Assembly (NCBI RefSeq): GCF_963678635.1
Contig: NC_087065.1
Location: 65,997,374-66,061,373, forward strand
From: Symsagittifera roscoffensis
Lineage: Eukaryota > Xenacoelomorpha > Acoela > Convolutidae
Length of the DNA: 64,000 bases
Direction: 5' to 3'
Below the pieces are notes generated by a model. The model did no database searches and was not told the origin of the DNA. It saw only the letters and a program-made list of their open reading frames with translations. Positions 19,345 to 29,515 of the stretch are shown in pieces; position 1 is the first letter of the stretch; each line of letters begins with the position of its first letter. The position numbers and the translations under genes are program-made.

Positions 19345-21760
19345 GCTGTTCGGAAGAATAGCTGAGCCAGGTTGGGTGTTGATGGATTTCAACAACAACT
19401 TCAAGTGCCGAATGGGCCGTGAGGACCTTTCTCACATCCAGTTTAATTTGGAATTTGAGCTTTGGAATTTGAGACCAGTAGTGAAGGATACAGGAGCGGC
19501 TATGGGAGTCCGACTCTTACCAGAGGCCTATGCACATGCGAAAGAGAACCAGCAAGCGTGGCTTTCTGGGTCCAGGCCGCTGCCGGACCAATGCCCTCGA
19601 TATCCACCGATAAGGAGGATGTTGTTGGGAGTCACATCTCCCATCATTGCCCCTCGCATCGGAGCAGCTCGTGATGCGGAGAAGAGAATGCTGAAGTGGA
19701 GTGAAGGGATGGAGCCGCGCTTCATCAGCTGGAATGTAGCAGCCGCGCACACGTTTGACTTCTCATTTCCTGATGCTTGGAGTAGGAAAAAGATCAAGGC
19801 ACTACCTTCCAGGAGACCAGAGGTCTCGGCTGAAATGTGGAACGAAGTGTATACTCCAACGGATGATTTATCAAGACTGAAGTGGTCAGGAGAAGCGAAA
19901 GTAGTGATGCTGGAAGTGGCAAGGGAGAGCAGAGAAGGCTCATACATAACGATAGAGGACCTGGCACCACATGGCGAAGAGTCCGTAGAATTCCTGGTGA
20001 ACGATGAATTGTTTTATCACGCAGGAGACATGACCGTACCGGCTCGGCCGGACTCGGGCATAGGCACACGACAAGGCCCTTCAGGACCCAAGCCGAAACT
20101 TGATGCAGGTGATGATGAATTGATGGATCAGGACGATGACGATAACGACATCGAGGGAAAGACGGGAAAACCGGGTGAGACGGATCTGGGAGCGTTGGAG
20201 AGAGACTTGCTAGAATACCGGTTCAGTGAAGACGACAATGGGGAAGTCGATGGGAGTCTGTTGCTAATGACGCTATCGTCTTTCATGTCCCCTACAAAGG
20301 AGGCGTCGGCCGACTTATCCCCGATGGACCCAATAAGCCAGGCGAGAGAATGCCGAAGCAGGGATCCGCAGAGATTGCTCCATGAGTCACCGAGGAGGAG
20401 AAAAATCGAAGAATCAATGAGGGTATCCTTCCTGAGTACGCTGCCGGAAGAGGAATGGGAGAGATATCAAAGTGAGTTAGAAGGCAAGACAGGGGCAACC
20501 TGGAGCCGAGTGAATTTCATGGAAAGATCATGGGACGTGATAAGGCGATATGGGACGCAGTCCATAATGAAGGTGGGATTGAGCCAACCCATCATGCGTG
20601 AGGTCCTGGAGAAAATAGTGAACTCTATGGAGTCGGATGTTCTGACCGAGTCAGTTACAGAAGACAGTGCCGATGATCAGCAAGTCGCAAAGAAATTACC
20701 TATCAGACGAGCCAGGAAGGGGCTGAAGCGACTAAAAGGGAAAACAGGAAGTCGATCCGTGAACCCGAGAGTGGTGAAGTCGAGAGCCAGCGCAGTGGTG
20801 GCCTCTTTAACGAGCGCAGGTCGTTCAGGCGAGAGCGGGCAAGGAGATGGTGCAACACTGACAGGGGGAGAAAAAGAGAATCTGATACCCCCTATGCTCT
20901 TGGCAGGTCTGACCACGACCGCCGTAAGATCAAAGAAAACAGCACGAACCCTGGCAGACACTAAATCAGAGATGGAGATCATCAGTCAATGTGGATCTGG
21001 AGGACTTGAAGATTACAGGCCCTCGCGGACCAACATGGCCAAGTTGAAACTGGAAGGACAACTCGACGTGGTCGAGTACAGTCGAGTCACTGTGCCGGAA
21101 TCAGTCCACATGGGAGATCCAGCAGGGGGTTATGTGGAGATGTTGAAAGCGAGAAACTCCGCGAGAGGGCACCTGATGGCTTGGAGCGAAAAGCGAGCCA
21201 TGCAGGAATATCTGAAAGAGCTTACGGAGAATTCAAACTTAAATCGAAAAGAATACGGCACGGTAATGTCCTCTGAGGCGAACGAAATCGGATTGGAAAA
21301 ACTACTAGAAATTTCCTGGAGGACGGGCCTCCAGAGATACTTCGACGAGGCGATGCATGCACCTGCTACGGGGGCAGCATACCTGGCTCATCCTTGCATG
21401 AGAACTGATCTGCAAGTACGGTTGGCTTGGTGCTTGATGGGCATCAGGAGGGCGGAATATGAAGCCAGTAATGATTCAAAATCACGGGAACAGGGGCTGG
21501 AGTTGATGAAGGCTCTGCGAGCGTTGATTTCGAAAGACGATTCTGCGATAGCATGGGCTAAGCGTAAGGATGCCCTTTGCTTTGTCAGGTTCGTGGTGGA
21601 TCGTATCCCCACTCCTGTTTTGGGAGAATGTATAAAGATCATTCGGCAAAAGGGAGTTGATTGCGAAAGGAACTTCCTTAGAGCACTCCTGGAACTATAT
21701 CAGGACATGCCGTTGACTGTACCAAATAAGGAGTCGAATGACATGGAGAGCTATCGCTAA
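19292..21760 (+). CDS. Accessory protein, part 2 (unassigned)
   Basis: This 822-codon frame overlaps the end of the previous one by 53 bases. It has no ATG at its start (first codon GTG, VLNWVEQRELRGL), which suggests continuation by frameshift and not a separate gene. No known domain is recognised. The N-terminal 250 residues look globular (for example LNLEFELWNLRP-like text). A very acidic stretch (MDQDDDDNDIEG, about residue 285) follows, then a strongly basic one (RRARKGLKRLKGK, about 475-490) that could bind nucleic acid or act as a nuclear signal, then a second globular part rich in Leu and Arg. It ends at TAA 21758-21760, yet the same frame stays open directly afterwards. Confidence 0.7.
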   Translation: MLNWVEQRELRGLASDDRLFGRIAEPGWVLMDFNNNFKCRMGREDLSHIQFNLEFELWNLRPVVKDTGAAMGVRLLPEAYAHAKENQQAWLSGSRPLPDQCPRYPPIRRMLLGVTSPIIAPRIGAARDAEKRMLKWSEGMEPRFISWNVAAAHTFDFSFPDAWSRKKIKALPSRRPEVSAEMWNEVYTPTDDLSRLKWSGEAKVVMLEVARESREGSYITIEDLAPHGEESVEFLVNDELFYHAGDMTVPARPDSGIGTRQGPSGPKPKLDAGDDELMDQDDDDNDIEGKTGKPGETDLGALERDLLEYRFSEDDNGEVDGSLLLMTLSSFMSPTKEASADLSPMDPISQARECRSRDPQRLLHESPRRRKIEESMRVSFLSTLPEEEWERYQSELEGKTGATWSRVNFMERSWDVIRRYGTQSIMKVGLSQPIMREVLEKIVNSMESDVLTESVTEDSADDQQVAKKLPIRRARKGLKRLKGKTGSRSVNPRVVKSRASAVVASLTSAGRSGESGQGDGATLTGGEKENLIPPMLLAGLTTTAVRSKKTARTLADTKSEMEIISQCGSGGLEDYRPSRTNMAKLKLEGQLDVVEYSRVTVPESVHMGDPAGGYVEMLKARNSARGHLMAWSEKRAMQEYLKELTENSNLNRKEYGTVMSSEANEIGLEKLLEISWRTGLQRYFDEAMHAPATGAAYLAHPCMRTDLQVRLAWCLMGIRRAEYEASNDSKSREQGLELMKALRALISKDDSAIAWAKRKDALCFVRFVVDRIPTPVLGECIKIIRQKGVDCERNFLRALLELYQDMPLTVPNKESNDMESYR

Positions 21761-23212
21761 TTGGAAGAGGTGAGAAGATATTCCAACAAAGAATTGAAAG
21801 TGAGCCGGGAGTTGATAGAAGCAGTCAAGGGACAAAAAGACTTTGCAACACTAGGGAGACTGAAGTCGTTCCAATATGTGTCTGGCATACCGGGGATGGC
21901 GTATAATCCCTTCGTGAATGAAGAAGCCAGGGAAGCGTACTTCGACTATGAGCAAGTCATAGTACTTAATTTCTGGGTTGAACGGATTAAAGAAACTGGA
22001 ATGCTGATGGTGGAACAACCCAAGCTGGGAATTATCTTGGAAGAACGAGTGGTCGAACCCTCGGTTCCCGAGCTAAATGGGCAAGTGAGTTTTGATTGTG
22101 GTTCTTGGGACGGTCCCTTGAAAACCAGTCTAGTAACGATGTGGGAACTCATGAAGCCTTCTTGGTGCCCTCATCCTAACGCCGGTTTAATCTGGGACAT
22201 GACGGCGGAAATCACGTTAGACCTGGATCATGACGCGAGTTTGCATGATCTGGCCATGATACATCATCTGCTGGCCATGAGGTTGACGAAGCGGAAGAGC
22301 AACCCATCCACGGAGCTGTCCGAGGAAGGTCCATCGAGCAATTGGTTGAAGCAAGGCACATGCTTGGCTCAACATAGTGGGATGGAAGGACATGTTTGTA
22401 ACCTGGGGCACTGTCTGGTTACGCTGAGCGAGCAGCATCGGCAACTGGCACGATTGTACGGAAGATTGAGCATGTCGGATAAGAGTGGTATGGAGTTGGT
22501 CGCGGACTGTCATGGGGTGACGGATGTAAACTTGATCACAGCCTTCGGATTTTGTAGCATGACGAGTTCGATAGAATCGCTTGAGCGCCTGGAGCGTGCC
22601 CATGAGCTAGTGACGTCCCTCAGCGTGGAAGTATTCCCTGGAGCATTGCAGACGGAGCAGAAGATCGGAGGCTGGAGAGAAGCTCTGGAGAACGAGATGA
22701 ATCTGAAAGATAGTGAGGCCTATCATAAACCTACTGGTTCAAAATATCTGGTGGGTTCAAGCTCCGCACCAAATTGCAGTAGTAGATATCCTACACACAT
22801 GGTGGTGATGGATGCGAGGACACAGCAGGTGTTGATTGACCAACTTTTCTCTGTGCCAAAGTGCGTGAGGTTGGCCAGAATGTCGGAGAGGTCATATGAT
22901 TTGTTGGCGAAGATCTTTCGGGCAGTCCCGAAGAGATCTGAAGGCGAGTTGCAAGACGTAGTGGGTGAAGAGTTTCTGAGATTAAACGAAGGCAATGTGA
23001 GTGAGTTCCAGAAGCAGAAAGCGAGTGGAGCGTTACCCACTGAATTCCCCACCATAGAAGAGAAAGACGACTTACACAGAATTCTGATGGAGGTGGAACC
23101 GTTGCTGGGAGCCTCAGGGTATCGGACCCGAAGGAACATAGTGAGAACCCATGGGGAGTATCCTTGCACTGCTTGGCGCAGACGTTGTGGTACCCCAAAC
23201 GCGGGAATCTGA
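21761..23212 (+). CDS. Accessory protein, part 3 (unassigned)
   Basis: Same frame as the preceding part, resuming immediately after its TAA with TTG, so one stop codon has probably cut a continuous reading. 483 codons, no recognised domain. Cys and His residues are scattered (for example CPHPNAGL, GHVCNLGHC, ADCHGVTD) without a clear zinc-finger spacing. The C-terminal 20 residues (WRRRCGTPNAGI) look out of frame, and the true reading passes to the next entry near 23164. Confidence 0.65.
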   Translation: MEEVRRYSNKELKVSRELIEAVKGQKDFATLGRLKSFQYVSGIPGMAYNPFVNEEAREAYFDYEQVIVLNFWVERIKETGMLMVEQPKLGIILEERVVEPSVPELNGQVSFDCGSWDGPLKTSLVTMWELMKPSWCPHPNAGLIWDMTAEITLDLDHDASLHDLAMIHHLLAMRLTKRKSNPSTELSEEGPSSNWLKQGTCLAQHSGMEGHVCNLGHCLVTLSEQHRQLARLYGRLSMSDKSGMELVADCHGVTDVNLITAFGFCSMTSSIESLERLERAHELVTSLSVEVFPGALQTEQKIGGWREALENEMNLKDSEAYHKPTGSKYLVGSSSAPNCSSRYPTHMVVMDARTQQVLIDQLFSVPKCVRLARMSERSYDLLAKIFRAVPKRSEGELQDVVGEEFLRLNEGNVSEFQKQKASGALPTEFPTIEEKDDLHRILMEVEPLLGASGYRTRRNIVRTHGEYPCTAWRRRCGTPNAGI

Positions 23213-23904
23213 TGCTAGTATGGGACGTGGAGGAGTTATACTCTACGGGGTTGCCCGATCAGAATCAACAGGTGTCAATCGTGGTGGTTAGTGCCATGCT
23301 GGCGGTGAGATGGTTGGAGGCTAACGCGGACACAAGTGAACAAGAGACGGCCGTGCCGACTCCTGAACAGCTGAGCCACGTGAAGATGAGTCGTGAATTG
23401 GATCTTTTCAGAACCACCTGCAAGGTTCTGAGAATACCTAAAGCCATTGAAAGAATATGGTCAAGGCAAAGATTGATGCCTTGGTTCCGTGCAGTGATGA
23501 CATCATGGATGTATGAACGCGCGAAGCGTCACATGTCGAGGAACACGGAAGCCTATCAATCTTTCCAGCTAGATATAGGACCAGGAGCCTATAAGAGAGC
23601 ATTCCTGACGCACAGAAACGCGGTCACCACGGCGGTGAAGCGAGTAGCTGGAGCGCCTTGTGTAACTGAAGATGAGAAGAAAGAGTTCTTAAGAGCTGAC
23701 CTAGAACGAAATGTGAGCCTATGTCTTCACAACAGCTTTTGCAGGAACCGGGAGCAAAAGGTGAATGTGGACTTGCTACCTTGTTGCAAACCGAGGCTGT
23801 TGGAACAGGAGAGTTGGGGCACGGCCCGCAATTCCATGGACATGCTGGAGAAAGTCCTAGAAGACAGCGAAGCTGAAGATCAGGATGGAGAAGCGATGGA
23901 ATGA
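23164..23904 (+). CDS. Accessory protein, part 4: C-terminus (unassigned)
   Basis: 246 codons in the frame of part 1, overlapping part 3 by 49 bases and again without an ATG at the join (starts TTG, reading CLAQTLWYPKRGNLMLVWDVEEL). It is mostly helical-looking and rich in Arg and Glu, and ends in an acidic tail (EDSEAEDQDGEAME) before TGA. No domain is recognised. With parts 1-3 it makes an original reading frame of about 2,940 codons, nearly as long as the whole of gag-pol. Confidence 0.65.
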   Translation: MHCLAQTLWYPKRGNLMLVWDVEELYSTGLPDQNQQVSIVVVSAMLAVRWLEANADTSEQETAVPTPEQLSHVKMSRELDLFRTTCKVLRIPKAIERIWSRQRLMPWFRAVMTSWMYERAKRHMSRNTEAYQSFQLDIGPGAYKRAFLTHRNAVTTAVKRVAGAPCVTEDEKKEFLRADLERNVSLCLHNSFCRNREQKVNVDLLPCCKPRLLEQESWGTARNSMDMLEKVLEDSEAEDQDGEAME

Positions 23905-24677
23905 AGTCTATGAACGAAGAGAACAAGTGAAGACGTGAGCAAAGAACAGAAGAAAGGAGAAAAAAACTTGATTGTCCTTGTGTGTTAAAACTTGAACCAA
24001 TCAACCAAGTTTTGATTATTGAACTTGTTAAACTTTTTGTTTTGATTTAGTTTGGTCAAACCAAACTTTGACAGTTGTTACAATTGTTAAAATTGTTGAA
24101 AGAGAATTTTAGTTATACTATTTATGTATATATATAGAACATAGGTGAGTATATTTACCTATTTAAACATGACTGAAGTTTTTAACCTGTGTAAGACACA
24201 ATTTCACTGTGTGGCGACATGGTAAGTTTGAGTAAACTCGCTCGAGAAGGGTGGGTAACTCAATAACTTTCCTAGCCACAGAGTTTCTTAGTTTTAATAA
24301 TGAAAGGACTGCATAAATAACTGATTATACTTGGTGAGTGACGTTAAGTTAATTTTAACGGGTGCGTGGCCGTGCCACGTCCCACTTTTTAATCACAAAG
24401 AGCGAAAAGAAGTTTTATGGCAAGACGACGTAAGTAGTCAGAAAAGAAATTTTTATCTAGGACACTCCTCATGGTGCAAACTTTGTGAAAATGTTGAAAG
24501 GCAGTGAAATGTAGTACGATGCCATTTGTGAACACGTAGTGAGTTGAGGTGGAGTAGATAAATTTCATTTTCTTATGCGATTTGTAAGATTGATTACAGA
24601 GAACTGGAACAATACTTGACGATTACCCGGTGTTATGCGATCAATAGGGACATTGATGGGGACTTGTCCGGGGAGTA
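23905..24677 (+). other. 3' untranslated region with the polypurine-tract region
   Basis: No gene is visible. The stretch is AT-rich, with a short TATATATA run near 24127. The last bases before the 3' LTR are TTGTCCGGGGAGTA (24664-24677). The purine-rich CGGGGAGTA sits where the plus-strand primer is expected, though it is short for a polypurine tract. TGTCCGGGGAGT also occurs inside pol at 11341 and 13972, and GTCCGGGGAGT at 11509. Confidence 0.5.
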
Positions 24678-25562
24678 TGTGCCATTCTGCCAGATGGCAC
24701 AGCGCAACCTTCGGCGACACGAAAAAAAAAACGAATAAAGGCCTTATTAACGAAAAAGTATTGCGAAGGAGGGTAGGAATATTCTAGAATTTTTATTTTC
24801 AAAATTTCGATCGGAAGGGGAATATTTCTCAGAAATACAAAAAAGACGGCCATTTTGACGAAAAACGACAAAAAAACAGAAGAACGACAAATATTGTGAA
24901 AAACGTTCGCACAAGAGACGAAAAACACGAAGCCTCTTATCGTGGCAACAACACACGATAAGACTCTTAACAGTGGAAATTGGTGGAGAAGGAAGCTTCA
25001 GTGGGGAAGAAATATTCCACGGAACCCTCCCGTGCCACAAATTGGAAGAGATAAGGACGTTATCTCAGGAAGATTACGGGAGCGGAGGCTTGGTCCCCCA
25101 GAGACTGTTTTATGTGAAGGGACTATATAAAACTGACTTTGTAGCTACTTGGATGTCGCAGAAGTCTGAATTAACACCGGTATAATTTGATATTTTAGAA
25201 TATGAGTAGCTAGAAAGAGGAAAGGGTCAATCCATCTCCAATGGATTTAATATAGAACTGTCACACAAAAACATGTTAAAATAGGTTGTTCGAGTCGTGT
25301 TTTTAATGGCAATTACGTAGTCTGAGGATCCGAGATTCAGCTATGTGGTTGTGTTCGCATGTAAACGAAAGGTGATCAAAAGTCATTTGACTGATGGCCT
25401 AAAAATATTAACTTTTTACTTAGCCCTAAACAGACCAGAAAATCAACTGGCAAGGTCGAGACGGTGAAAAATGAGTAGGATTAAGGTAACTGACGCCTGC
25501 CAGTCGTTAATAGGTACTTTTTCTACGCTCCGTCGCTGTGTAGTATTTGGGCGAATGTTACA
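24678..25562 (+). repeat. 3' LTR (885 bp)
   Basis: Full-length partner of 1455-2339, with the same ends (TGTGCCAT...GTTACA) and the same length. Roughly two dozen differences by eye, so about 97 percent identity. It carries the clearer TATA box (TATATAAAA, 25124). The following bases TTCGTTAGGG rejoin the interrupted host repeat. Confidence 0.93.
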
Positions 25563-25835
25563 TTCGTTAGGGCAAATGTAATTGCAACTAGACCAGGATC
25601 CCTCTCTAGAACTGAAAACGTTTAAAATCCGTAGGCGTTATAGCAATGATTTGAAGTATCTTTTTTCAGAGAAAAATACCCCTGAGCCAAGAAAACGCAA
25701 TCGGCAAGCTAATCGAAACAAAAAAAAGTTCTGAACAACAACTATGAGTTAAGTAAGAAGCTTCTCTAATATGTGACATTGTTTAATTTGTCATAATATA
25801 ATTTATTGATGCTAAAGTTAAGGTCCAAAATAAAT
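25563..25835 (+). repeat. Right remainder of the interrupted type-A module
   Basis: TTCGTTAGGGCAAATGTAAT continues the module whose left part ends at 1454. The intact form is seen at 27158 and 32993. The stretch holds the text ACCAGGATCCCTCTCTAGAA and ends just before the next unit at 25836. Confidence 0.85.
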
Positions 25836-27430
25836 TATTCCTTGTTTTCTCAAATTGAGCAGTTGAGCACTTGAGTAGAAGTGAGCAAAATCCTAATTAT
25901 CCAAAAAGACAGAACAACAAAAATTAAAATATCGACGATTGATGAATGGTAGAACATCTTTAACATCTTTCCGTAGTTTACAGTCGCATAACTGAAAAAG
26001 GATTCAAATAAAAAAATATAAGCCTTAACTGAATCTTGCAAGAGTCTTCACGAAAAAGCATTAGCTAAGAAAGGGTCCGAATTAGTCGAGCGTGACCAAT
26101 CGACCAAAAGTGTGCAATTAGCCAAAATTTAACCAAACGATCCTATTGCACAAACGTATCCGAGTTAGCCGAACGTGGCCAATTTGCCGAGAGGGTGCAA
26201 TCAGCCAAAAGTTGCCCAAACGACCCAATTGGACGAAAGTGTGCAATTAGGTGAAAGTCGGCGAAACGAACCAATTGGGCTAAAGTGTGCAATTAGCCGA
26301 AAGTCGCCCAAACGACCCATTTGGCCGAAAGTGACCCAAATGCCAATTTTTTTCCAAAAACGACCCAGTTGGCCGAAAGTGTGCAGTTAGCCGAAAGTTG
26401 TCCAAAAGTGTCCGAACTGGCCGAAAGTGTCCAAATAGCCGAAATTTGTCCAAACACGACCCAATTGTCCTAAAGTTTTTCATTAGCCGAAAATTATCCA
26501 ACGGTGTGACCAATTGGCCGAAACGACCCAGTTAGCCAAAACGTCCCAGTTAGTAGAAGGGGAGGCCTTGTAAGGTTGAAAAAACTGAAAAAGTAGAAGT
26601 AGTCGAGCCCCGTATCGTATTATCAAGCAAGCCGTCTTACCTTTTGATATAACCTTGTTAGCTGAGGGTGTTGAGGGAGGTCAGGTCGCGGTTTGCTAGA
26701 TTCCCTTCCTTTAAGACTTGGTTTGATTCGTTAATGTTCAAAATTGATGCTAGCTCGATGCACCACGCTTTGAAAATACTTTCGCCTGCTTCGCAAAAGC
26801 GTTTATCCCAATCGTGCATAGCCACTCCCGGTTTAAGTTTCAACCAAAACGCAGTAAACTTCCGTAAAACTTGTCAGTATCAACTTGGTCACTATCTGCT
26901 GAACCGAAACGACATTGTTTTTCGGCACGACGCCGTTAATAACTCTATTAGTCGACACCATATTAATAATTGTAACGTATTAACTCCTAACCAGCTTGAG
27001 AAAATTCTTACAAACTATAAACATAATATTCATGCAATCGTTTACTTTAAACGTGTAGGCACGGAAGATTTTTGTAGTAAGTTGAAAGAGTCAGGTAAGG
27101 TATACTTGTTATTAATATAGTAACAGACCTGATATTTAGAAGGAAGCAGAACCTCACTTCGTTAGGGCAAAAGTAATTGCAACTAGACCAGGATCCCTCT
27201 CTAGAACTGAAAACGTTTAAAATCCTTAGGCGTTATAGCAATGATTTGAAGTATCTTTTTTCAAAGAAAATACTCCTGAGCCAAGAAAACGCAAGCGGCA
27301 AGCCAATCGAAACAAAAAAAAAGTTCTGAACAACAACTACGAGTTAAGTAAGAAGCTTCTCTAATATGTGACATTGTTTAATTAGTCGTAATATAATTTG
27401 TTGATGCTAAAGTTAAGGTCCAAAATTAAT
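25836..27430 (+). repeat. Type-A module, intact copy (1,595 bp)
   Basis: Runs from TATTCCTTGTTTTCTCAA to the start of the next unit at 27431. It has the gag-start reading, a shortened QLAESV minisatellite (about 26090-26560, lacking roughly 100 bases present in the first unit), the NNSISRHH-domain relic and the GGATCCCTCTCTAGAAC tail. It provides the empty-site reference for the giant insertion at about 27150-27170. Confidence 0.8.
26668..27120 (+). pseudogene. Relic of the NNSISRHH small domain, second copy
   Basis: 150-codon frame, nearly identical to 1028-1414, with HDAVNNSISRHHINN and YFKRVGTEDF. Compared with 32572-32990, an extra AAGG after the codons for ESG breaks the final block, so both this copy and the first end prematurely. 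No start codon can be chosen, because the domain is an internal fragment of an older reading frame. Confidence 0.45.
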
Positions 27431-29515
27431 TATTCCTTGTTTTCTCAAGTTTAGCAGTTGAGTACTTGAGTAGAAGTGAGCAAAATCATAATTATCCGAA
27501 AAGACAGAACAACAAGAGTTAAAATATCGACGATTGATGAATGGTAGAACATCTTTAACATCTTTCCGTAGTTTACAGTCGCATAATTGAAAGAGGGTTC
27601 AAACAAAAAAAAATAAGCCTTAACTGAATCTATCAAGAGTCTTCACGAAAAAGCATTAGCTAATAAAGGGTCCGAATTAGTCGAGCGTGACCAATCGACC
27701 GAAAGTGTGCAATTAGCCGAAATTTACCCAAACGATCCTATTGCACAAACGTATCCGAGTTAGCCGAACGTGGCCAATTGGCCAAAAGGGTGCAATCAGC
27801 CGAAAGTTGTCTAAACGACCCAATTGCCCAAAAGTGTCCGAATTAGCCGAATATGGCCAAATGGTCGAAAGTGTGCTATCAGCCGAAAGTTGCCCAAACG
27901 ACCCAATTGGACGAAAGTGTGCAATTAGCTGAAAGTCGGCGAAACGAAACAATTGGGCTAAAGTGTGCAATTAGCCGAAAGTCGCCCAAACAACCCATTT
28001 GGCCGAAAGTGTCCCAAATGCCGAAATTTTTCCAAAAACGACCCAGTTGGCCGAAAAATGTCCAAAAGTGTCCGAATTGGCCGAAAGTGCAATTAGCCGA
28101 AAAATGTCCAAAAGTGTCCGAATTGGCTGAAAGTGTCTAAATAGCCCAAATTTGTCCAAACACGACCCAATTGTCCTAAAGTTTTTAATTAGCCGAAAAT
28201 TATCCAACGGTGTGATCAATTGGCCGAAACGACCCAAATGGCCAAAACGACCTCATTCGCCGAAACGACCCAGTTAGCCAAAACATCCCAGTTAGGAGAA
28301 GGGGAGGCCTTGTAAGACTGAAAAAACTGAAAAAGTAGAAGTAGTCGAGCCCCGTATCGTATTATCAAGCAAGTCGTCTTATTTTTTGCCTTAACCTTGT
28401 TAGCTCAGGGTGTTGCGGGATAGCAATGATTTGAAGTATCTTTCTTCAAAGAAAAACACCCCTGAGCCAAGAAAAAGCAAGCGGCATCTAATCGAAACAA
28501 AAAAATTTCTCAACAGCAACTACAAGTTAAGTAAAAAGCTTCTCTAACATGTGATATTGTGTAAATAGTCATAATAAAATTTTTTGATACTAAAGTTAAG
28601 GTCTAAATTTATTTATTCCTTTTTTCTCAAACTGAGCAGTTGAGCACTTGAGTAGAAGTGAGCAAAATTATAATTATCCGAAATGACAGAACAACATGAG
28701 TTAAAATATCGACGATTGATGAATGGTAGAACATCTTGAACATCTTTCTGTAGTTTTACAGTCGCATAACCGAAAAAGGTGTCAATTAAAAAAAAGTACA
28801 AGCAATAACTGAAACTTGCACGAGTATTCACGAAAAAGCTTTAGCTAAGAATGATGAAATTGTGATATTAGCTAATAAAACGGATCAACCCAGCAAATTA
28901 TTATCCGAGTTGGCTGCATGGTGTGATAGGATATTTAAAGTTAAGGATGGAGTATCCAGTAAGGCTCGCGCTCATATGGAATCTAATCGGACTTCAGAGG
29001 TCTGCGTCGTTCAAAAGCTTCATCAAAATTGGCAAAACCCATGTCCAGTAAGCAAAGCTTATTGAAATTTTTTGACACCCAGTGAGCGCCGCAAAGAAGT
29101 GGTGCTCCTAGCGAAGATGAAGCGAGAAGAATCTGAAAAACAACATGAAGCAACCTTAAGACTGAAACAACAGGAAGCCATCTTCAAAGAGCATCAGCAT
29201 CAGATTAAAATGGAATGAAAACAACAAGAAATTAATTTTGAAATTGTTTGTTAAGAGCAATAATATTCTTTACGAATGGAAAAAAGTCGACTTGAAATGG
29301 AACGACTAAGCTTAAAAAATCGTATTAAAATAGCTGAGGCAAAAATTGTTTAAACCGAATATCTCGAAGAGACTGAAATAGAGCGGCATCTAATCGGAAC
29401 AAAAAAAATTCTGAACAACAACTAAGAGTTAAGTAAAAAGCTTCTCTAAAATTTGATATTGTTTAATTAGTCACAATATAATTTGTTGATGCTAAAGTTA
29501 AAGTCTAAATAAAAT
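27431..29515 (+). repeat. Composite module A'B, copy 1 (about 2.08 kb)
   Basis: A type-A' half (27431-28614) has the minisatellite but has lost the NNSISRHH domain: the text jumps from TGTTGCGGGA to TAGCAATGATTTG at 28421. It is joined to a type-B half (28615-29515) with the gag reading ALAKNDEIVILANKTDQ-like instead of the minisatellite, and a coiled-coil-coding stretch (29100-29340). The whole composite is repeated at 29516-31554. Confidence 0.75.
28862..29065 (+). pseudogene. BEL/Pao-type gag N-terminal fragment
   Basis: 67-codon frame containing ILANKTDQPSKLLSELAAWC and the block VQKLHQNWQNPCPVSKA. It follows a broken gag start (MTEQHELKYRRLMNGRTS at 28683) and precedes a Lys/Glu/Gln-rich coiled-coil reading. 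The second composite copy (30835-31104) and the long element at 33480-33700 have the same text. The coding reading is interrupted by stops in all copies. Confidence 0.5.

Larger units (their letters stand above)
1455..25562 (+). mobile_element. Giant Ty3/Gypsy-class LTR retrotransposon with an 8.8-kb accessory cassette
   Basis: Two 885-bp direct LTRs flank gag, protease, RT, RNase H and integrase in the Ty3/Gypsy order (integrase after RNase H). A second block of about 8.8 kb follows that is not part of a standard element. The total is about 24.1 kb, against 5-12 kb for most members of the class; giant relatives such as plant Ogre and planarian Burro are known. LTR divergence of roughly 3 percent by eye, several frameshifts and in-frame stops indicate an old, inactive copy. 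The insertion point is fixed by uninterrupted copies of the target at about 27150 and 32985. Confidence 0.93.

Noticed and set aside
15067-23904. Accessory cassette as an envelope gene
   Set aside because: No signal peptide, fusion peptide or transmembrane segment is visible, while intracellular enzyme motifs are.
19292-23904. Three independent genes downstream of the SGNH frame
   Set aside because: No ATG stands at the joins, the overlaps are short, and the stop is immediately followed by the same open frame, so one broken gene is simpler.
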